This document shows, piece by piece, positions 13,056 to 16,860 of a stretch of DNA of 16,860 nt; position 1 is the stretch's first letter; the number at the start of each line of letters is the position of its first letter. This stretch comes from Candidatus Woesearchaeota archaeon (GTDB taxonomy: Archaea; Nanobdellota; Nanobdellia; Woesearchaeales; UBA10216), in the NCBI GenBank assembly GCA_016180145.1, contig JACPBT010000023.1, positions 1 to 16,860 of the forward strand. Reading direction: 5' to 3'. The translations under genes were made by a program, and so were the position numbers. The notes beneath the pieces were generated by a model. The model was not told the origin of the DNA. It did not search any database and saw nothing but the letters and a program-made list of their open reading frames with translations.

Positions 13056-14710
13056 GCTTTCACCTTTATTCCAAGCTCGCTGATTACGGTTTGCGGCTCC
13101 TTGTAGTAGAGGTTTACTATCTTTGTAAACTCGTCATACCCTGCAAGTCCCTTTTCAGCAAGTTTCGCAAGGACTTCCGCTCTTATGTTCATCTCGTCTT
13201 CAAGTTTTTTTACAGGTATTCCTGTCCTCTTGCTGATTATGGCAAGCACGTGCGAGTTTCCGTTGTAAACATACTTGTCTTCTATAGGCTCCCATTCAAA
13301 CAGCGTGTTTGAGTCAACAGTGCCTACCTGCTGTTTTACTTCTATTATTTCCTTGAGTGCCACCATTCGCCTTACGTTTTTGTTCTGGTCTTTCAGGTGG
13401 ACTACGCTTATTATTATGTCAAGCGAGTCAACAAGCGATGCAGGCAGGTTTATTGGAGGCGTTTCAAGCCTTCTTACAAGCGTCTCTACAGAGGCTGCGT
13501 GGAATGTTGAGTAGCTTGCGTGCCCTGATGCCATTCCCTGGAACAGGACGTATGTTTCCTTGCCCCTGACTTCACCGACCACCACATAGTCAGGGTTTTG
13601 CCTGAAGCTTTCTCTGAGCAGGTCAAAGAGTGTTATCTCGCCGTATTGCTTTCCAAGCAGGTTTGGTATGCCGAATCCTACCCTTGCTACTGCAGGTATC
13701 CAGTTTTCATGCGAAAGGTTTATTTCCCTTGTATCTTCTATTGACACAATCCTCGCCTCCGAAGGCACAAACTGCAGGAGCGCGTTGAGGAATGTTGTCT
13801 TGCCGGATGCTGTCTCGCCTATGGCCATTATGTTGAACTTGTGCTCTATTGCAAGCCAGACGAAAGCCATTATCTTCGGGTCTGTTGTCTGGTAGCTTAT
13901 CAGGTTTATCGGCGTTAACGGCTCTTTTGTGAATTTTCGTATTGTGAAAGTTGGCCCGTGCGTGGTTACATCGCTGGTGTATGTTGCATTTACACGGCTT
14001 CCGTCAGGAAGCGAGCCGTCAAGCAGCGGCTTTGCATAGCTTACATACCTTCCTGTTTTCTGCGCAAGCTTTTCAACAAAGTCTATCAGCTTTGTCTGGT
14101 CTTCGTATATGATGTTGGAGCGCATGTTTTGGTATTTTCTGTGGACTATATACACCGGAGTTCCTGCGCCGTTGCATTCTATATCTTCAATGTAGGGGTC
14201 ATTTATCATTGGCTCCATCTCGTTCAGCCCTATAAAGTCGCGGTAGATGTAATACATTATCTTAAGGTATGACTCCCTCGATACTTTTGCCCCAAGTTCT
14301 GCGATTATTGACTGGACGTTTTTCTCTATGTATTTGAGGATTAGGTCTGACTTTGTAGCATACCTGAAGCTTATGTTTATCATTTCCTCAAGCCCGAGCT
14401 GTATTAGCTTTATCAGCTCCTTTTCCGTGTCATTGAGAATCTGCTCCTCAATGTGGTATACGAGCTCTTTCTGCTTTTCATCCCAGAATACATGGGCGAA
14501 TGCGTAGGGCGGGAGTAGTGGGTATCTCACGTTTATTTTTTCCTTGTTCTGGTATTCCGGCAGCTTGAAAAGCCTTGGCCTCAGGTCTATGAAGAACTCA
14601 GGAGCGCCCTGCGGCTTTAGCAGCGCCTCATTTTCAGGACTTTGCTGCACAACAACCTGCTGTGCCGCCTGTGCCAGAGGCGCGATGCCGCTTTTCACAT
14701 TGTCTGCCAT
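13052..14710 (-). CDS. Type II/IV secretion system ATPase (FlaI/GspE/TadA family)
   Basis: A 552-residue hexameric AAA+-like ATPase powering pilus assembly or secretion at the cytoplasmic face of the membrane. The N-terminal domain (about 1-270) includes NEMEPMINDPYIEDIECNG and the linker THGPTFTIRKF. The core shows Walker A GETASGKTT (298-306), an Asp box SIEDTREI (about 323-330), Walker B DYVVVGEVRG (about 374-383) and a His box GHASYSTFHA (396-405). All catalytic elements are present. The frame is open to a TTG at 14716, but ATG at 14710 (MADNVKSG) is the natural start. TATA-like boxes lie at about 14747-14754 and 14769-14776. It is first in an operon with the coiled-coil and large T2SSF genes. 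The locus lacks ArlH and archaellins, so a Tad/pilus-like system is more likely than an archaellum. Confidence 0.95.
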   Translation of the reverse strand: MADNVKSGIAPLAQAAQQVVVQQSPENEALLKPQGAPEFFIDLRPRLFKLPEYQNKEKINVRYPLLPPYAFAHVFWDEKQKELVYHIEEQILNDTEKELIKLIQLGLEEMINISFRYATKSDLILKYIEKNVQSIIAELGAKVSRESYLKIMYYIYRDFIGLNEMEPMINDPYIEDIECNGAGTPVYIVHRKYQNMRSNIIYEDQTKLIDFVEKLAQKTGRYVSYAKPLLDGSLPDGSRVNATYTSDVTTHGPTFTIRKFTKEPLTPINLISYQTTDPKIMAFVWLAIEHKFNIMAIGETASGKTTFLNALLQFVPSEARIVSIEDTREINLSHENWIPAVARVGFGIPNLLGKQYGEITLFDLLRESFRQNPDYVVVGEVRGKETYVLFQGMASGHASYSTFHAASVETLVRRLETPPINLPASLVDSLDIIISVVHLKDQNKNVRRMVALKEIIEVKQQVGTVDSNTLFEWEPIEDKYVYNGNSHVLAIISKRTGIPVKKLEDEMNIRAEVLAKLAEKGLAGYDEFTKIVNLYYKEPQTVISELGIKVKA

Positions 14711-14746
14711 TTTCAAGCCTGAATTTAGAGATGAATCTACTATGCC

Positions 14747-14776
14747 AGTATACTAATCAATATACTCCTATATAAA
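14747..14776 (-). promoter_or_regulatory. Promoter region of the secretion operon
   Basis: Two TATA-like sequences face the ATPase gene: AGTATACT (14747-14754) and TTTATATA (14769-14776). The first would start transcription about 15 nt before the ATG at 14710, the second about 36 nt before it. The rest of the spacer to 14849 shows no gene. Confidence 0.4.
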
Positions 14777-14849
14777 TGTTTTAGTTTTGTCAGAGATTGA
14801 GCGCTGATTGTGCAGCACGGCATGATACTTATGCCCCGCAATGCCACTG

Positions 14850-15608
14850 CTAAGCATTTGCAGGCGCTTTCCTGTAGTTATCAACAAGCTCGTATGACTC
14901 GCTATGGTGCCTCTTCGCAAACTCAGCTATTCTTGGAACATTTTTGAAGTTGTTCTCCCAGCCGTTAAAATAGCATATTGCCTCATGTAATTCCTTAAGC
15001 TTCAGCAATTCATTTCCAAATTCAATCCAGTTGTTGACTATTGTTATGTCCTGCTGAGGGAATGCTGGAATTTCCCGTGCGTTCCATGAATGTTTCAGGA
15101 AAAAAAGCTTAACACTGGTGTTGCTAAGCTTCTCAAGGTTTTTGTAAATATCATCTATCATGGCTCTTGAGCGAAGCCTGTTGCATATGTAGTCTTTTGG
15201 AAGGCTGTTTGTAGCATGGAAGTAATTGATGGGCAGCTGGTGCCGTTTTATGAAGTCCTCTGTCAGCTTCAGATCCTCCTTGCCTGTTCGCGAAGTCACA
15301 ACCGCAAACCTGAATGACCTGGCTTGCAAGTTCCATAAAACATCATGGCAGTCAGGCATAAGCTCATACCTGTCAACAGCCTTTTCTATTGAAGGCTTCA
15401 TCTCCTTGTATTTTTGGGCGCCAAGGGGGAAAGTATCCTCCTTTCCCTGCTCAAGGCTGATGTCAATGCCAAACAGCTTTCTGGCAAATTCCACTTTAAG
15501 GTGCTGCCTGTAAGCAAGTGTGTCATCAAAATCCACAGTTACTATAAAAACATCAGCAACGTGGCCCGGTTTCTGCTTTAATCCTGAAAACATTGAATCA
15601 CCAAACAT
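14850..15608 (-). CDS. HAD-superfamily phosphatase, NT5C-like nucleotidase (tentative)
   Basis: A 252-residue HAD hydrolase from ATG at 15608. Motif I is VDFDDT, with the nucleophile and acid/base Asp26 and Asp28; motif II is the Thr/Ser of VVTSR (about 105-106); motif IV is the acid pair IDD (about 152-153). The stretch after motif IV, with KNLEKL, a hydrophobic strand, HSWNAREI and then TIVNNWIEF, follows the pattern of 5'(3')-deoxyribonucleotidases (NT5C family), in which a conserved Asn-Trp ends the domain. A dephosphorylation of a nucleotide or similar phosphoester is expected; the substrate is not determined. The frame extends to a TTG at 15641, but TATA-like boxes at 15641-15648 and about 15620-15630 favour ATG at 15608 or 15593. 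It stands alone. Confidence 0.78.
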   Translation of the reverse strand: MFGDSMFSGLKQKPGHVADVFIVTVDFDDTLAYRQHLKVEFARKLFGIDISLEQGKEDTFPLGAQKYKEMKPSIEKAVDRYELMPDCHDVLWNLQARSFRFAVVTSRTGKEDLKLTEDFIKRHQLPINYFHATNSLPKDYICNRLRSRAMIDDIYKNLEKLSNTSVKLFFLKHSWNAREIPAFPQQDITIVNNWIEFGNELLKLKELHEAICYFNGWENNFKNVPRIAEFAKRHHSESYELVDNYRKAPANA

Positions 15609-15665
15609 AATAGGGGAAATATTAAAAACTTTCGCCCGCAATTATAGTTTTTACCAAAGGGTTAT

Positions 15666-16004
15666 TCAGCCAGCGAGCTCCCTCGTGAACGTCACAAACC
15701 CTGTCCCTTTAATCTCATCAAAGCCCATCTTCGTGAGCGGAAGCATAACCTTTGCTGCCTTGCCGTCTTCCCGCGTTATTGTTTTGAACTCAAACAGCCT
15801 GAAGCCGAATCTGCCTTCAACATAGTCCTCAACAAGCCTCAGGGTGTAAAGAATTTCATGCAGGGTGGTGCGCGGCATTACTTTGGCAATCTCAGTGTAG
15901 GGCATTACAGTATTATGGCTGCACATCTCAAGCAGGGTAGCAAGCCTTGCGCCCTTCCTGCGGTCCAAAGGCAGTATTATTGTGCATGTGTGCGCCATTT
16001 TCAT
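15666..16004 (-). CDS. Small winged-helix-like protein, unknown role
   Basis: A 112-residue protein (110 if the second ATG at 15998 is used). Helical segments (ARLATLLEMCS, YTEIAKVMPRTTLHEILYTLRLVEDYV) are followed by two probable strands (FGFRLFEFKTITREDG and AAKVMLPLTKMG). This order of helices followed by a wing resembles winged-helix transcription factors, but I cannot place it in a named family. A TATA-like element (ccttaataag, 16025-16034) is centred 26 nt before the ATG at 16004, again predicting a leaderless message. It sits 57 nt upstream of the HAD-phosphatase gene on the same strand; the latter has its own promoter-like boxes. Confidence 0.55.
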   Translation of the reverse strand: MKMAHTCTIILPLDRRKGARLATLLEMCSHNTVMPYTEIAKVMPRTTLHEILYTLRLVEDYVEGRFGFRLFEFKTITREDGKAAKVMLPLTKMGFDEIKGTGFVTFTRELAG

Positions 16005-16024
16005 TAACCAATGTTTGTGAAGCT

Positions 16025-16035
16025 CCTTAATAAGC
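16025..16035 (-). promoter_or_regulatory. TATA-like box of the winged-helix-like gene
   Basis: On the minus strand this reads GCTTATTAAGG, centred about 26 nt before the ATG at 16004. CCGG-containing repeats lie immediately upstream of it and could be control elements. Confidence 0.4.
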
Positions 16036-16038
16036 CTG

Positions 16039-16168
16039 TTCCGGCAATTTCCGTAAATCCTTCACTTAAACCGGAAGCTTTGCGAAAAACACGGATGATT
16101 TTCGCCACCTATATAAGCTGCCTGAAAAGTTTGCGGAAAAGCCGGAAAGTTTAAGCCGGAAAGTTTAC
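16039..16168. repeat. Cluster of CCGGAA(A) repeats
   Basis: Within 130 bases of non-coding sequence the word CCGGAA or its complement occurs at 16039-16044, 16071-16076, 16142-16147 and 16156-16161, with near-copies at 16048-16054 and 16133-16140. The last part is a tandem repeat of a 14-bp unit beginning gccggaaagttta (16141-16154 and 16155-16168, differing only at the last base). A TATA-like ctatataag (16110-16118) lies in the middle. The stretch could be a set of operator sites or a small transcript; no ORF is visible. Confidence 0.55.
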
Positions 16169-16190
16169 GGAGGGCAACATAAGCAGGCAT

Positions 16191-16640
16191 TCACCCAAAC
16201 ATCCCTGCAAGAGCCCTTAATAATGATTTACCTCCTTTCTCCACCACTACAGCAGGCTCATAAGACAATCCCCTCAATGCAGCAAGAGTTTCCACATAAT
16301 TGTTACAGTCTCTCACAGCATCGTCAGGGGTATTTATCCTACCCGAATTAAGCATAATTTGTGCTGTAATACCTATATAACCAAACCGTCTCATGGCAAA
16401 ATCTAGCTGCTCAAGGCTATTAAGAGCTGTAATCTCTGCATTCGCCACTCCATGCTTATCCAAATAACGCCCGATACGCATGTAAGTTTCCAAATTAATC
16501 AACAAGTATTTCCTTACGTCTTTACCGACAATAGAATCGCCTTTAAAGCGCTCCATAGCGCCCTCAATGGCAGCAGCGTCTACCCCACTGTTCAAAATAC
16601 CCATCATTTCCTCATCAATCAATCCGTCAATAGTTCTCAT
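16191..16640 (-). CDS. Unrecognised 149-residue helical protein
   Basis: A soluble, almost entirely helical protein without membrane segments or obvious motifs. It starts MRTIDGLIDEEMMGIL and ends KGGKSLLRALAGMFG, a glycine- and leucine-rich amphipathic tail that could contact a membrane or partner. A single Cys occurs (DCNNYVET). I do not recognise a family. ATG at 16640 is chosen because a GGGGTGG element 6-12 nt upstream can act as a Shine-Dalgarno sequence; GTG at 16649 is an in-frame alternative. AT-rich TATA-like sequence lies at 16655-16675. It is on the same strand as the winged-helix-like gene but separated from it by 186 nt holding the CCGGAA repeats. Confidence 0.6.
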   Translation of the reverse strand: MRTIDGLIDEEMMGILNSGVDAAAIEGAMERFKGDSIVGKDVRKYLLINLETYMRIGRYLDKHGVANAEITALNSLEQLDFAMRRFGYIGITAQIMLNSGRINTPDDAVRDCNNYVETLAALRGLSYEPAVVVEKGGKSLLRALAGMFG

Positions 16641-16663
16641 CTTAACCACCCCGCATATTTTAA

Positions 16664-16677
16664 TTACTTTAAAGTAA
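16664..16677. promoter_or_regulatory. 14-bp perfect palindrome in the promoter of the 16640 gene
   Basis: TTACTTTAAAGTAA is fully self-complementary and lies 24-37 nt before the ATG at 16640, where a TATA box and operator would be expected. It may be a dimeric repressor site overlapping the promoter (inference). Confidence 0.4.
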
Positions 16678-16860
16678 AGAAATGAGCATTAGTTTATAGA
16701 CTTTGCCTTATAATTTATAAGGTATTATATAAATCGTAACTATTTGAAAGTAGATACTATCTGGCTGTTGCAGGAACTGGAAGAAAGAAGCTCAACAGAA
16801 TAAAGCTCATCCTGTTTCTTCACGCCATCTTCTTGCAGTCGTTTTCGTCAGTTTGGTAAG
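16678..16860. other. Right-edge region without a callable gene
   Basis: The first part is AT-rich with plus-strand TATA-like sequences (taatttataag near 16710 and attatataaat near 16724), so transcription to the right is likely. A TTG-initiated ORF at 16744-16803 encodes only 19 residues. On the minus strand a frame enters from the right edge and stops at 16807-16809, giving 17 residues (ending RRWREETG) that might be the tail of a gene beyond the window. Neither can be confirmed. Confidence 0.3.

Noticed and set aside
1..16860. CRISPR array, rRNA, transposase, prepilin or prepilin peptidase genes
   Set aside because: Searched for by eye on both strands; no regularly spaced repeats, rRNA-like stretches, DDE or Tnp motifs, or class III signal peptides were seen.

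Overview
The window looks like a piece of an archaeal chromosome, most likely from an uncultivated small-genome lineage of the DPANN/Woesearchaeota kind (lineage inferred; archaeal assignment well supported). It carries archaeal ribosomal protein L21e followed by RNA polymerase subunit Rpo4/F, an archaeal FlaI/GspE-type secretion ATPase with FlaJ/TadC-like membrane partners, and archaeal TATA-type promoters. In about ten places the centre of a TATA-like box lies 26-28 nt upstream of the first codon, so most transcripts appear leaderless.

Layout. 2-61: C-terminal tail of a truncated gene. 192-1148 (+): GNAT/FemAB-like acyltransferase. 1152-4991 (-): isoleucyl-tRNA synthetase followed by a methyltransferase of the NNMT/PNMT/TEMT family. 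5169-5608 (-): HicB-HicA toxin-antitoxin pair. 5707-6394: small genes, including a 49-residue zinc-ribbon protein followed by a two-helix membrane protein, and a 41-residue single-helix membrane protein. 6512-7703 (+): information-processing block of a DUF5752-like protein with a very basic tail, L21e and Rpo4. The rpo4 gene is broken as read by a perfect 85-bp tandem duplication. 7710-8208 (-): unrecognised gene, probably one reading frame split at a run of five G.

8319-14710 is dominated by a type II/IV secretion or pilus assembly system on the minus strand: ATPase, a 76-residue coiled-coil protein, a 725-residue T2SSF protein with a very long cytoplasmic N-terminus, and a separate 261-residue T2SSF protein. 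The first three are joined by stop/start overlaps. The fourth is separated from them by a 1.4-kb block holding a free-standing alanyl-tRNA editing protein (AlaX), a PIN-domain toxin-like gene and a convergent ribbon-helix-helix antitoxin-like gene. No pilin or prepilin peptidase is visible.

14850-16640 (-): a HAD-family phosphatase resembling NT5C-type deoxyribonucleotidases, a small winged-helix-like protein, a spacer rich in CCGGAAA repeats, and an unrecognised helical protein. The last 200 bases hold promoter-like sequence but no gene that can be called with confidence.

The most checkable oddities are the rpo4 tandem duplication, the NNMT-like enzyme beside ileS, the unlisted small zinc-ribbon/membrane gene pair, the tail-to-tail PIN/RHH pair, and the uniform leaderless promoter geometry.
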